DNA of 64,000 nucleotides from Nepenthes gracilis. Taxonomy: Eukaryota; Streptophyta; Magnoliopsida; Caryophyllales; Nepenthaceae. The notes under the pieces are model-generated. The model made no database searches and had not been told where the DNA came from. It saw only the letters and a list, made by a program, of their open reading frames with translations. Shown here piece after piece: positions 11,188 through 23,653 of the stretch. The position numbers and the translations under genes were made by a program. The stretch lies in NCBI GenBank assembly GCA_033239525.1, contig BSYO01000004.1:18576037-18640036 (forward strand), written 5' to 3'. Numbering within the stretch: position 1 is the stretch's first letter; each line of letters begins with the position of its first letter.

Positions 11188-12969
11188 TGTAATAAAATAT
11201 ATCTAAATGAAATTAGAGTTAACAACAATCGCAATATCTGCTGCTGGATAAGCTACAGCCCACTACACCGTTGACCATAAACATCAAAATAGGTAAATCA
11301 ATATGGGACCATACAACTAAACAAACATTGCAAAGCTACTATTTTAACACAAATACAACATCCAAATTTCAAACTTCTAATCCTATTCTTATCGGTCAAT
11401 TCTTTCAACGATCCTATCTTCCTATAAGTATTTCAAGCTATTAATTTGAAAAGGTTAGCAAAAATAAAAGAAAGAGTGAGTTAAAAATTGAGTAAGGCAT
11501 ATAATTTACACACTTAAATATATAATTTACATTAAAATATATTAGAATGAATAATTGATCGAATTCAGATGTAATGCCATAAATTTCATAACAACTATGC
11601 ATAACTTTCAAATTTACTTTTTTGGTTCTAAATTAAAACTTAAATTATATTTATTTTCACATAATCAAAGGCTTTACGTTATTATTTAAGATATGTAAAT
11701 GAGTCATCATACATATAACTTTATAGGCATGGCCAAACACCGGTTGCACTTGTAGATAATAGGTTCAAATCTCGATACTACTATAATATATTAAAACATA
11801 TCATAATATACCACCGCTGATTTTCTTATAATTGTTAGATGCGTAAATAATTTAAAACTTTACATAATTTTACATAATCTTTATATTTTTTCAATCTGAA
11901 GAAAAAATTTCTAATTCTTTAATAAATTGTAGAATTTTTATTTAAATTATTTCTATTACTCATCATGAAATACTTTGGCATTACATGCTTAATTTGAAAC
12001 ATGTAATGCCATATTATAAGATTTTCAAACCAAATTGCAGAAAAATTAGTAATAATATGGAGTTTTAACATTTCATTTCAAATGACATGCTCATAGGGAC
12101 AAATTTATAAAATTTTAGAACATATAAAATTTATACTTGGTGATTTTAAGTTTGTAAGAATATTACATACAAAATTTATAATATATAAGAGTATTAAACC
12201 AGCTTTTCAACACATATATAAATATAATTGTAGAGAAATAATATGACAATCAAATGTATATGAATTAAAAATATAATCTTTATAAAAATGGAAAAGAATG
12301 AGAATGATAGTCTATACATGTAAAGTATAAATATTTTAATTATAAAAATGTGACATATATGAGAATTTAAAATATTAAATACTCTAGGAAATAACAAAAT
12401 TTAGTAACAACGGAAAAGAGAGTTTGAGATACACTTACCTTAATTTCAATTTTACCAAAATTTTACTTTGATTCACTTCAATTGACATTCTCTAATTTTT
12501 TCTCTCTCTTTCTCTATCTTCTCCTCTTCACATTCTCTCTCTTCTCTCAAAATTTGACAAAAAATGACAAAAAATCAGTCAAATATGGCTTATATAGTAA
12601 ATTGGTGTACATGTGCTTGCTAACTACGCATCAGGTGCCGTGGCCAAACATTGTGGCACATGAGCATCACATCGGATGCGTGTCAAGTGCTGACATTCTA
12701 TCATAGTGTGCTCAAGTGTCTCTCGGGCATGCATCGAATATGAACAACTTGGAAAACGTGCTCGAGCTTTAATTAATCATCTATAAGGTACAACATTTTT
12801 GCTTAGGACATGTATGTGTAAGTGTCAGGTATCAGTCAAGTGTCCTTTAGCTCAATATAACCCTGTCTAAAATTGACTTGATCTAATTATTCCTCATTTG
12901 ACTTTAACTTTGTTTATGTTAACTTATTAATCATACTTAAAATTTAAAATTTAGAACTAGTTCTTTACA
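11188..12969 (-). mobile_element. Chromovirus-like LTR (family B, copy 1), minus orientation
   Basis: It aligns in order with 17524-19612: AAAGA..GAGTGAGTTAAAAATTGAGTAAGGCAT near 11470, ATTATATTTATTTTCA near 11650, a TATAATATATTAAAACATA.CATAATATA string near 11780, a CT-rich run near 12490-12540 followed by a GACAAAAAATGA..AAATCAGTC..ATATGG..TATATA region, then repeated ..CATCAGGTGCC.. strings. In reverse orientation the first block reads as the GCTCAC..TTTT..CAG boundary typical of chromovirus LTRs. Ends TG..CA are proposed at 11188 and 12969. No target duplication is visible. Confidence 0.5.
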
Positions 12970-13350
12970 AATTGGACCTCATTTGAATGTTAAAAATATT
13001 TTAGTTTTCTCTTTTCCATTCTCTCTCTTTATGTAACACTCATTATGTTGAATGCTCTCAAATACTTGCCTTAAAATCACATCGAATACTTATATCAACC
13101 AGTGCATGCATGCTCGACATGCATGCATCGGTAGTAGCAGCGACAACAATACTCATGCATGCATCAAGCAAGAATGATCCGGAAGAATCACTAAAAATGG
13201 CACATGAGTGCCCCTTATGCATGCCAACACTATATCAAATGAGCATAAGTGATGTACAAAAGCCATCAAGTCTCATTCTCCTTTGCCAAAGCAATCCTCT
13301 GTTTGAGCAAATATTCTCATGCTAAAATCGTGCAAATTACCAAATGATTC
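12970..13350. repeat. Copia-LTR-like segment (family C, copy iv)
   Basis: Right half of a family C LTR: AATTGGACCTCATTTGAATGTTAAAAATATT and TTTTCTCTTTTCCATTCTCTCTCTTTATG match copy iii (9169-9237), as do GTAGTAGCAGCGACAA and AGAATCACTAAAAATGGCAC further on. The left half is missing because a family B LTR abuts at 12969. It could be the 5' LTR of the minus-strand Copia remnant at 9.85-10.8 kb. Confidence 0.45.
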
Positions 13351-16275
13351 GTTTATTAGGTGTAGAATTTACATTACAATGACCCCAAAACCAACAAGGC
13401 CTTCACAAGCTTTCCATGCAAATAATATAGTGAATATGTGACAAATCATATTTATTATCAATTACCTTACAATAAATGGTTCACTTATAACAAAATCTCT
13501 ATATTAGGATAATTTTACAATATTAAAGGGCAACAATTTTAATGTGAAAATCTAATCTATAGAGATTCATCAACCGGACATGAATGGATTGGAATTAATT
13601 ATAGCAAAGGAGTGCTTCACGACTATTCTCATAATACCAAAAGTAAGATTCTTGCTATGGAAATCTAACAAAGTGACATAGTACAATTGCCGGTTGTAAT
13701 TACCCAAATTGAGGAAGAAACTTAGGTTAAACTCTAAGGAAATCATTCCAAAGTCATGACTTTAACAAATCTCATATTGGTATTAACAACATGACTTTGA
13801 TTCAATAAATAATTTAGTTATTTTTTTATATAATTTCCCAAAGTACAAAGAAATTCTTGGAATCCTTTAAACTGCACAACGAATTCCAAAGAATCATAAG
13901 ACAAGTGAGGATGGAAGCTATGTGAAGAAGAAGTATATTTGAATGAAGATAACAATGTACCAAGGCAACTACATAAAGAAGAGTACTTAAGGCTACTACA
14001 TATTCAAACAAGATACACAATACATGAAGTCAATTAAATATGTGAGGCCACGACATAACCTACGCAAAATAAGCTGAGGAGACGTAAGCATAATACTTAC
14101 AATAATTAAAATAAGGTTGCCAATTTGTCAACGTTCCTCTCGCCTCTTTATCTCTCTCCCTTTTTCTTCTCTTTCTTTCTACTTCTTCTAGCCCTATCGA
14201 CTGATGGGAAAAATAAGGCTCCCCTTTATGTTTACATACAAGTCCTACCATGATTTCTTTTTATTTTTTTATGCATTGTTTCAGACTTCAATCCTATGAG
14301 CCTGCCAAATGACCCACACATTAGGTTAACTTGGGAAACCTCCAGCTCCTAAACCCCTGCCGCTAAATGTTTGAGTTAGGATATTCAAGACTTCAATACA
14401 ATTTTAGGTAGTAAAAAAAAATATTAAACTTGAATATAAGCTTATTACCAAGCTTAGACATACAACAAATAATTCAAGGTAATTTAAAGTATGAATCCCT
14501 CGTTATCATAAGTATGCCCAAATTTTTTTCTTGAATAAGGATATATCTACAACCTAGAACGGGAGATTATACATTAATCATGATTGTTTCCCAATTTGAA
14601 AATCAGAGTATTATAGTTTCACATCATTGTATAAGTGAAAGCTTGAAAATACAAAAATAAAAAGAAAATCTAAATTGGTAGAGTTATTTTACATGCAATT
14701 TAATACAATATAACAGAAAATATAAAAGATAGAAAAATATAATTCAGATTATAGAATGACGTCTTTTCTTTTATATTCTTTTCCCCTCCCCCTCCCGCTC
14801 CCGTGTTTTATCTCAAATGTGGAATGAAGCTAGTGAGAACAATGGTGGAAAGCTACAAACCACATTTGATCTATATAGATAACTAACATGGCGCTTAGCC
14901 CCTGTTGCCTGTGCATCAATCGCCTCACATATGCTAATTAATCTCTCGCTTAACCTTTGGTTATGTGCCTGCAATGTGCCTACATCTTGCTTTAGTCACT
15001 CGGGTGTTAATCATGCGCAAATATCAATACCAAGGAAAAACAGTGAAAAAATGTGTACATACACATGCATGCCAGGGTTCATGGGACTTAATGTGAGCGA
15101 ATCAACCCAACGCCAACTGGAAAATTCCCTTCTCATTACTAAGTGCAGGAAAGGGTGGCTCATATGTCCTGCATTGGATCATAACAACCACTGAGGATAA
15201 GGAAGATGCATAATTTCTTGACCCATAATAATAACATTGTGTACCGATTCAGCAAGTGAGATGGTGCACCTCCTTCACGCTGGGGCTACTTGCACGGAGA
15301 GTCATCTAGACGAAATATGGATTTGAGGCATGTCATGCCTTGCCATTTGTACTATAGAAATCAAATGCAGCTTGCCGTGGGTATGGCAGGCAGAATTGTG
15401 TCACTATCTCAACCAAATTCCTACTGCAGATTGTGTCGCAAATGAGAGAGATGTGAAGAACCATTCAAGCAATGGGATAGGGAGATTTTTCTTTTCCCTT
15501 TTTTTGGCGTTTCCTTATGATCCAATTTAACGCTGATGCTTGAAATTTTCCCGACAAAAACTTGCAATTTTTAGATTTTTTTTTGTTTGGTTTAAGAAAT
15601 GTAAAGAAACAGTATCAGGAAGATTTTTGTTTATGACATCAATTTGTGTAGCAGAACACATTATCAAATCAATCTCATCTCTTTACCATTTTCAAGTGTG
15701 ACTTCTACTTTAGTTTATTAATTTGCTTGTTCAATTTCTCAGATTCCTTCAACTCACTTGATTGATTTGATTACTTTTTTTTACTCTTCTGATGGAAAAA
15801 TTCATTTCATCAAACCGTGAAAATATATAGAAGGAATACAACGGGCAATAAACAAAAATAAAGCAGGCAGTAATGAATCAAAGAGAAAACAAGAGACCGC
15901 ATGTTATTATTCAGCTAGTACTATAAATACAACGACGCAGAACACTAAGATTGCTTCTCAGAGCTCATTTTGCCAGTTTATGAGCTTTTTTAAGCACTGA
16001 GCTTGAAATATGAAACCATTAAGACACTTGAGAATTTAGCTTGAATACCGTCACTGCAACAAGTGCATCACTTATCTTTCCAGTTTCTGACAAGATTACC
16101 CCTTTTTTTTTGGTCTGGAGGACCCTGAGCCAAGCAAGTTTCCATAGAACAAGGCTGAAAACCGTAGTAGGACTCTTGTACCAATCTGGTTCCTTTACAG
16201 GTTGCCACAGCTAAGTCTGACTTGCCCACACCCAGGCACACCCCCGTTCATTAAACCAAGTAGTTTGAGCTATGA
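13351..16275. other. Unassigned region, no supported gene
   Basis: Mixed single-copy-like sequence. 14130-14190 is CT-rich, 14780-14810 is C-rich. I tested both strands near 14.75-16.27 kb because composition there is more balanced; a minus-strand stretch at about 16090-16210 reads openly for some 35 codons but has no recognisable motif, start or splice context. No LTR ends or terminal repeats were found. Single-copy gene debris is possible but unproven. Confidence 0.3.
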
Positions 16276-17120
16276 TGTGAACCAGGAATTTGAATTGTTA
16301 TTCAAACAAATTCAGATTAAATTGTCAAATCTTTTATTCAAATCTTGTAAATCATAATGTCAAATAAGAGTTTAAAGGATACAAAATTTACTTCATGATA
16401 TATCTTTCGACATTCAAATTAATAATATTTATTAAATTATTAAAAGTGGGAGAGATTATGAGAATTTGAGAGAAGGAGAGATGGAAGACTTAGCTCCATG
16501 ATATGAGAAAGATTGAGTGTTAAGAAGACTACTGATCTATACTGGCTTTTCGATTTCTATCCCATTTTTAGAAAAAATGAATGTATTTATAGTAATATTA
16601 TCAGTTAATAATGGTTTTCTAAAAAAAAATAATAAGCCATGATTTGAGTGATTCCACTAGTTAGAAATTGAATAGTTTAACTATCTTCATGCAAAGTTTG
16701 AGTGTGAGATTTTCTAAAAATAGTTCATCCGATAATGATGCAAAACAATTGACCTTAGACGATCTTCACTTGGGTTAATTATAGGATATATTAACAATCT
16801 ACTTTATTTAACTGCTTAATTGAGTTAATCCTGGATTTAATTAATCGATCGACACAATTAATCACTTGATTAAATGAACTGTTTGATTTATTATTTGGAT
16901 ATCCAGTCATTCAAACCTATAATATAATCTTTTCTATATCTTTTCAACTACTCAACTACTAAGACATCTTTCTAATTTCATTTTTTTAGTCAAGATGAGA
17001 TTTTATTTTTTGAATTTGGTCCTAATGGGTCAGGTGATTCTTTCTTCTTTTCGGGGGTTAATATTCATGAGCTCGTTATATTAATCAATTGGATTATTCA
17101 TATTTAGTCTATACCAAACA
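16276..17120 (-). mobile_element. 3' LTR of ancient Tat-type Gypsy element (family D)
   Basis: This 845-base LTR aligns end to end with 58475-59341: both start TGT(G/T)AA, share TATTCAAATCTT, GTCAAATAAGA/GTTAAATAAGAA, GAGAGA(A)GGAGAGATGGA(A/T)GACTT, AACTA(T)C/TTTTTCATGCA, ACTTGGGTTAA(T/C)TATAGG(A/G)TATATTAA, TATAATATAATCTTTT.TATAT and end in CAAACA/CAACA. Identity is roughly 70% by eye. A polypurine tract lies immediately to the right, so this is the 3' LTR of a minus-oriented element whose 5' LTR is the copy at 58.5 kb. No target duplication was recognised. Confidence 0.65.
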
Positions 17121-17134
17121 CTAGCCCTCATGGT
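17121..17134 (-). other. Polypurine tract of the family D element
   Basis: The minus strand reads ACCATGAGGGCTAG directly before the LTR start TGTTTGG. The corresponding tract of the younger Gypsy array is CATGGGGGGCTAG before TGTTGGG. Same position, same GGGCTAG end; this supports both the LTR boundary and the kinship of the two families. Confidence 0.6.
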
Positions 17135-17523
17135 TAGATGTTAAATTTAAGTTCCGAGTATATCTAAAAGATTAGATCAGTCTGTCTTTTATGCTGTTTG
17201 AACGCTTCTTTCTGTTGGAATCTAACCCTTGAGTATTAATTTTAAGCTATAAAAGGAACTACTCTCATTCTATGTTCATCCGATTTCTAAACCTTAACTT
17301 CTAATAGAGTTAGCCGGATTTATCAAGACATTCCACGTCATGTCCCAAGTCCTGATCCAGTCATTAACATTTAACCAATTATAATTAACCAAATTATCAT
17401 CTAACAATATTTGGATGTAAACTTTACGCTGGTATCTCGACCAACCATAATGAAATAAAATAAACCATACACAGGATCCAAATAGGTGCCACATCATTAT
17501 GTGACTCTAACACTGACCCAAAT

Positions 17524-19612
17524 TGTAACATCAAATTTTATATAAGGAGTTATACCTGTCATCAATAATCAGAATATATAATTTATGAAAATAAAATTCA
17601 TAGCTATTGTTGAAAACTAAAAAACACAACCACGTTTGATAACTGGAAATCGACTTTTACTTGTTGGATAGTTGTTAGCCCTAAATCTTCATAAAATCGC
17701 AATAACATATATTGCTAGATAGCCAATGTTTTATATCTACAAACCATACATAAAATACTGAAATGACCAACATTTAACTTAACAATTATAACCCGTTGTC
17801 TAATTAATATAAATATCGATTAATGTCATCCAAAACTGATTTTAAAACTGAAAATATAATATTAAACATGTTAATTACTATCTCATAACTGGAATACAAT
17901 TCAGATTAACATTAAAATTTTAAACTAATATCCTCAAACTGCTTTACATCAATCCTAATTGTCCGATAAGTATCCAAATTTTTCATTTGAAGGGGTTTCT
18001 AAAACAATAGTAAATAGTGGGTTAAAAATTTAGTAAGACATTTAATTTAAAAAGGATCATATATAATTAGCACTTAAAATGTATTGAAGCTATCGAAAAG
18101 ACAATGAATCTTAATCTGATATAATGATATAAAATTTTCATAATACTTATGTAGAAAATTCAAATTAATCTTTTTAAAAATTTCTTATCATGTTTTTGCT
18201 CATTCCTTATCATTAAAACATATTAGAATCTAATTTTTTTCTTAGAGATTAAGAGCTAACAGGTTTTACCGATTAAATGAGTGGATAATTAAAATTCAGG
18301 TTATATTTATTTTCATACAACTAAATACTATATGCTATTATTCAATTTTTCTAAGTAGGTCGTCATATATAAACCCTATAGATGGGGTTGAACATCACTT
18401 TTCACTCACGGATGATAGGTTTGAATTTTAATTTATCATTATAATATATTAAAACATACCATAATATATTACCTGCGAAAACATAACAATGGTCCAATAT
18501 ATATTCTTATGAAAACCCTATATTTTTTTATTCTTCTTAATTTTCTCATTTTAAAGAAAATGTACATAATTCTTAGCTTAATTATAGAGTTTTCTCTTTA
18601 AATTTTATAGTTTTTTATCATTTAAAAGTTATACTTTCTGTAAAAATTTAACATCGATGGATTTTTAACACATGTAATAATAAATTAGCATATAATACAG
18701 AAAAATTTAATAAATATAGAAAATCAGCAAATTCAACATGCAAGGAAACTGCATAAATTTACAGAACATATAAAACATATATTTGATAGTTTTTTAAACA
18801 TGTAATAAAGTTCTACACAAAATTAAGCATACAGGGACATAATATCAGATTTTTAGAAAATACATGAGGATCAAATTATAGAAAACAATTAGGATATACT
18901 TTATATATGAATTTAGGCATGAATTTTATACATTTTTGTTGCAAAATGAATATAATTTCTCATGCATGCTAAATATAAATATTATAATTTTAAATTTATA
19001 TTATGTATGAGTATTTAAAATAAAATAATACTAAAAAAATAAGAAAAATATCAGCAACAATAGAAGAAAGTTTTGAAATACACTTAACTTAATTCTCACC
19101 AAATTTTAGCTTGAATCCACTTAATTTGAATTTCTAAGACTTCCTCTCTCCTTTTCTCTCTTCTACTCATCTTCTTGTCTCTTCTCTCTCAAAAATTCTA
19201 ATAAAAAATGATAAAAAATAGTCGAATCCTACCATATATACTGAGTGGTGCTCAAGTGTAGAGTTAGGTGCATGTGAGGCACTGAAACCATATATTGTGG
19301 CGCACGACTACTGCTCGTGTGTGCTTCGAGTGCTAATCCTACAACTTTTGACGCTCAAGCGTCCTTTAGGCATGCCTTTAGCGCTGATCTAATAGGTTTT
19401 AGTGCTCAAGCGCCCGTCATGCTTCAATCAGGTGTCAAGCAATATGCTTTCATGTACGGGCGATGTCGAGCATCGATCGAACATCCTTCATTTTGATGTA
19501 ATTTGGTTCAGATTTAACTTTTGACCTAATTTTCTCTATTTTTATGCATTAATTTTAATTATAACAACTTAATTAGTTAATATTATAATAATATTCGGAC
19601 TCGAGCCTTACA
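17524..19612 (-). mobile_element. Chromovirus-like LTR (family B, copy 2), minus orientation
   Basis: About 2.09 kb. On the minus strand it starts TGTAAGGCTCGAGTCC and ends TTTGATGTTACA, a classical TGTAA..TTACA pairing. Internally it matches copy 1 (11188-12969): AATAGTGGGTTAAAAATTTAGTAAGACAT, GTTATATTTATTTTCATAC, TATAATATATTAAAACATACCATAATATAT, the CT-rich run (19140-19195) and the GATAAAAAATAGTC..ATATATAC region. It sits between the family D polypurine tract and the antisense ORF remnant, hence it inserted into family D or remained from a partner element. No 5-base duplication is evident at the ends. Confidence 0.55.
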
Positions 19613-20827
19613 TTCCATATTTGGTGGATCAGATAGAAGAGAGGCTATCCTAATATCGTGGCATTTCCTCAGGTGTTACTAAATAAGTCTATCTTAGTTA
19701 CCATCTTTAAGGGAAGAAGTCGTCCTAGCTTTCCTCTTTTATGCAACATTATTAGCTAGACTAATTTTTTGCCTAGGTGGTTGACCTTGAGATATTATTA
19801 GCTGGACTAATCTTGGCTCATGTATTTCGTTTTATGGGACTAGTGTATGCATTAAGATGTATTCCTTACGGAGGATCTAGTTGGTTACTATCTATTTATT
19901 GGAGCTGTTTGCTAGGTGCAACTCTCTATTTCCATTTCCATCAGATACTGTTGGATAGAGGCATGTTAAACCTCCTACTTCTACTGGCATTGCTGATGTG
20001 ATTCACATTCTAATATCTTGTCATTTTCTCAAGCCAATTGGCTAAGTGTTTCTATATTAAAATATATTTTGTACATAAGCTTTTCCAATAATGTATGAAA
20101 AATGTAATTTTTATTTTTGTATTCAAAATGTATTTGTTAATTTATTCATTTCATATTTGGATTTGTATTTATTTATATGAGATTATAAGTCATCAAAAAT
20201 TTAAAGTAATCAAATAATCCGAATAGAATTTCTTTAATTCTTGATCCTAAAGCTTGAGAGTTCACCGATTGATATCCAAAAAAATGACTTTATAAAATCT
20301 TATAACTCAACCTTTTGAGAAATTGAAACTATTAATTTAAAATTTTGAAATTTAAGAGCCTTTCCAATTCGTTTTTTGAGGCTGTTTGGATTTTTATATT
20401 ATTGCATTTTGACAATCGGTCAAATGACAAATTGGATGATACATCATCATCATAATGATTCTTGTGACTGAGATGACTCGTTGATGGTGTATTTAATATG
20501 GTGTCAAATGGTTCTCCCTCAAGACACAAACGCACCATTTGGAATCCTTTCTCCATTAGTTATAATTACACAACATTTTAAATTTAAACATAAAAGGAAA
20601 TGTGTCATTACTTGAGGGATTTTAGAAAATCAATGGATCATTTGGATCAATTTTTTTATTTAAAATGCATAGTTTCCAAATTCAATCTTCTATTCAAATT
20701 CTAACATCTCCTTTTCTTCTATTTAAATCCGAAATGTATATTCTTCTTATTTCATACTTTCTTAAAATGAAAATATTTAAACTCTTAATCTTCAAAGTCC
20801 TTTGATCTCTTTGTTTTCTTTCATCCA
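19613..20827. other. Family D internal sequence, no gene supported
   Basis: It lies between the family B LTR and the start of the decayed antisense ORF. In the younger Gypsy array the corresponding stretch is a ~1.2-kb untranslated leader. The string ATATC.TG.CATTT.CTCA occurs at 19650-19675 and again at 20012-20034. The 74-residue leucine-rich frame at 19777-20001 could pass for a membrane peptide, but it has no homologue or context and I do not call it. Confidence 0.3.
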
Positions 20828-22162
20828 TGGCTCCACAAAGCTCTATTAAGAATATTATCGGTATCTCTCCATGTTTATCACTATCAAATATTTATGATAT
20901 TTAATATCGGTTTAACATTCTAACTACTAATTCATTTACTATTCTTTCATTGAATGAGAGGAACTTGTTCTTACCAAAATAGCTTCATTGGTATTTATGA
21001 AACTCATTTGAAAGACAAACTTCACATCCCTTTTAACAGGAGCTTGAGTTTCCAATTATGTGGTTCCATCCCAACATCATTCATTATTTAGTAGCATTAT
21101 GTGTCTCCTTCTAGCATCAAAAGCTTAGGCTAGATGCCCAAGTGATGAAAATCATTTTCCATTTTAATAAGAAGGATAATTGGATTTCTTTGATTATTCA
21201 AAAGGAGTCTGAAATAAGTGAAAAAAATACGGATTCCATGAAGAATTTGAAGAATTGGTTCTTTTTCATTAAAGTTTTAAATGATTGAGTTTTATCTAAT
21301 GATTGGAGTAATGTAAATCCAACTTTTTTAGATTAAGTAAGTGAGAATGAACTTTCCAATGCCAAGCATTGAGTAGATTTGGCAAAGAAAAATACCTTTA
21401 AGTTACACAATACTAGTAGTTTTCTTACCCTTACTGCTTTTGATAGAGTAAATAGGTATGTTGTTGTTGGGGGTGATACTTTTGCTGACTTGCCTTCACA
21501 TCCTTTGAAACGAAGAAAGGGCATTTTGTTAGGTTCACCTCCTGAGACTTATTTTGATCCTGATTAGTCTAGCAATCGTCTAACAATTCCATAAGCTTCT
21601 TTGGTTGATGATGATGTTGTATTAAAGTTGGTTGATGTTGTTTTTGATGATTGCATGGCTGAAGTGAGGGCTAAAATAAAAGCAGAGAAAGTTGTATAAT
21701 TTTTGATTCCTATCCTCACCTCTTCTCCCCACGAGGACCTTAGAGAAGACGCCTAACTTGCATAATGAAGAAAAATCCCAATTGTTTTATCAGATGAAGT
21801 GTATGAATCTCAACATCACTCCACATGTGAAAGTGTTCCAATAGTTGTTACTTTTATTATTGCTGAATATGGTATTTTTATTATACCTCGCTCTCCTCCT
21901 TTGGTCTCACCAGCAATGAAGATTCCAGTCTCCTGAGCTACTTTGTCAGAACTAGGAAGTGATATGTATAATATCCACATTATGAGGGAAACCGAGATTC
22001 ATTCAATATCCTATTCTTTGAGTATCAAGGACGTTGAAGTTTCCTAGGGAACTCTAGGTTTTGAAATACCCATGTTTCAACCAACCTCGTCACTCTTTTC
22101 TTGGAGGCCTTTATCCTCTTAGACCCTGATGTCGTTAGATCTTTGCCAAATTTCATTGCAAG
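20828..22162 (+). pseudogene. Decayed antisense ORF of the family D Gypsy element (proximal part)
   Basis: From ATG at 20828 (MAPQSS..), plus-strand pieces in changing frames reproduce the layout of the antisense ORF of the younger array. The segment FIGIYETHLKDKLHIPFNR (about 20989-21045) corresponds to FITVYEYHLKGGLRISLHC there. Then NLKNWFFFIKVLNDWV (about 21245-21285) corresponds to the KERFFFLRTPFEYELPRGW block. An open run ..HNTSSFLTLTAFDRVNRYV.. follows at 21379-21567. This organisation matches the plant 'putative gypsy type transposon' domain (the Transposase_28 family). Several stops and frameshifts are present. The Copia element at 22168 cuts it; the rest continues at 27722. Confidence 0.5.
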
Positions 22163-22167
22163 AGAGG
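22163..22167. repeat. Target-site duplication AGAGG, left
   Basis: AGAGG directly before the LTR start TGTTGGGG; the same five bases follow the other LTR at 27717-27721. Confidence 0.9.
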
Positions 22168-22924
22168 TGTTGGGGAAATAGGGCGGACTACTTTCCCGAT
22201 TAAACAAGACAGTAAGAAAAGTGAATGAAGAAGAACAATGAACACAAGTATTTTTACGTGGAAAACCCTTATCAATCAAGGAAAAAATCACGGGACGATC
22301 CGTCCACCAAACGTATTTCACTATGTGGGCGACTTGGGAACAAATTTCCCGTTACACAGTGGAGAACAAGGAAAGATTGAAGAACAGAGCAATAGCAACA
22401 CAAATACTATCAATTTCTGCTTCCTTCACCGTTTTTCTCTCCTACTCTCTCTCTTACCCTCTCCACACACACATATCAAAAAGGATATATATATATATAG
22501 GGCAATATTCAATACATAAAAGGACAGAAACGATTCCTTCCAATAATATGAATATTTCCCTGTCCAAAAATACTACTCTGTAAACTGTCCCGAGATCGTA
22601 TCTCCGGAAGATCTCTTGGTCAAGCGCTTGATTCAGACATTGCTGGCGGCCAACCGTTGGCCGTCCGCGTTCTTCATGAGACCGGTCAACACCCCTGTTG
22701 ACCATCTGAAACTTACTCTTTTGGAATCTCTCAGTGATACCGGCTTACTTAACCGCCAAACCGGTCAACTCCCCGTTAGCCGTTCATCCAGTCAACAACC
22801 TGTCGACCGTCCATCCGGTCAACTCCCCGTTGACCGGAACTTCTTTCCTTTATAAAACAACACCTTCGTGCTCAGCCCAATTTCTTCGATCACAAAAGCT
22901 TTTTCACGGGAGTGATCCCTAACA
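22168..22924 (-). repeat. Copia 3' LTR
   Basis: 757 bases, TGTTGG..TAACA on the plus strand, 5'-TGTTA..CCAACA-3' on the element strand. It contains a (TA)n stretch at about 22485-22500 that gives TATA boxes on either strand, and a 17-base direct repeat CCGGTCAACTCCCCGTT at 22761-22777 and 22815-22831. Most of it matches the 5' LTR nearly perfectly, but 22570-22760 is much more divergent than the rest. Confidence 0.95.
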
Positions 22925-22937
22925 AACTTCCCCTCAC
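22925..22937 (-). other. Copia polypurine tract
   Basis: Minus strand GTGAGGGGAAGTT immediately upstream of the 3' LTR start TGTTAGGG. This is the expected plus-strand priming site for reverse transcription. Confidence 0.85.
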
Positions 22938-23653
22938 GACCGTGAGGAAGTTGGATCCATTAGCCCGACTATCTTGCAGCATGCCTCATTCTTTCCTCTT
23001 GTTAGAATCTTAGTCACCATGTCTGCTCCATTGTCTTCAGTAACAATCTTCTCTAGTGATAATAGACCAGCTTCTAGCACGTCCCTCACCCAATGGTACT
23101 GAACATCAATATGCTTAGATCTCGAGTGAAACGAAGAATTCTTGTAAAGATGTATTGCACTCTGACTATCACAAAGTACATTATACTTTTCCTGTTGAAA
23201 ACCCAATTCTTGAATAAATTTCTTTATCCATAGCATCTCCTTGCATGTCTCTGTAGTTGCAATATATTTAGCCTCAATCGTGGATAGAGCTACACACTTT
23301 TGTAGTTTGGACTGCCAAGAAACTGCACCGCCCGTAAATTTCACCAAGTAACCCGATGTGGATTTGCACGTGTCAACATCTCTAGCCATATCCGCGTCTG
23401 AGTATCTCACCAACTGCGATTTGTCACTTCCAAGACACAAACACCTCTTGGAAGTACCCCGAATATATCTCATGATCCACTTCACTGCAGACCAGTGCTC
23501 CTTTCCTGGATTGGATAGAAAATAGCTAACTGTCCCGACGGCATGAACTATGTCCGGTCTGGTACACACCAAGGCATATATAAGGCTTCCCACAGCAGAG
23601 GAATAGGGCACGCCTTTCATATATCTCTTCTCGTCATCTGAGGACGGACATTA
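22934..23653 (-). pseudogene. Copia RNase H domain (end of pol)
   Basis: The frame 22934-23620 (228 residues) begins in the palm/connection segment (YSSAVGSLIYALVCTRPDI, HWSAVKWIMRYIRGT) and runs through the Copia RNase H: YSDADMARDVDTCKSTSGY carries the first catalytic Asp, LSTIEAKYIATTE the Glu, and LCDSQSAIHLYKN the next Asp; SRSKHIDVQYHWVRD and DNGADMVTKILTRGK follow. It degrades the RNA strand of the RNA-DNA hybrid. An in-frame TAA at 23651-23653, where the family normally has a Gln codon (a single C-to-T change explains it), separates it from the upstream part. Confidence 0.9.

Noticed and set aside
14750..16270. Possible single-copy gene with balanced composition, minus strand near 16090-16210
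   Set aside because: An open stretch of about 35 codons without a motif, splice signals or continuation is not enough to call a gene.
19777..20001. 74-residue hydrophobic frame, like a small membrane protein
   Set aside because: AT-rich repeat surroundings, no homologue recognised, no promoter, and it lies in decayed retroelement DNA.
22323..22583. Paired open frames in both Copia LTRs (22238-22583 and 27022-27406)
   Set aside because: They occur in both LTRs because the LTRs are duplicates; Copia LTRs are non-coding.
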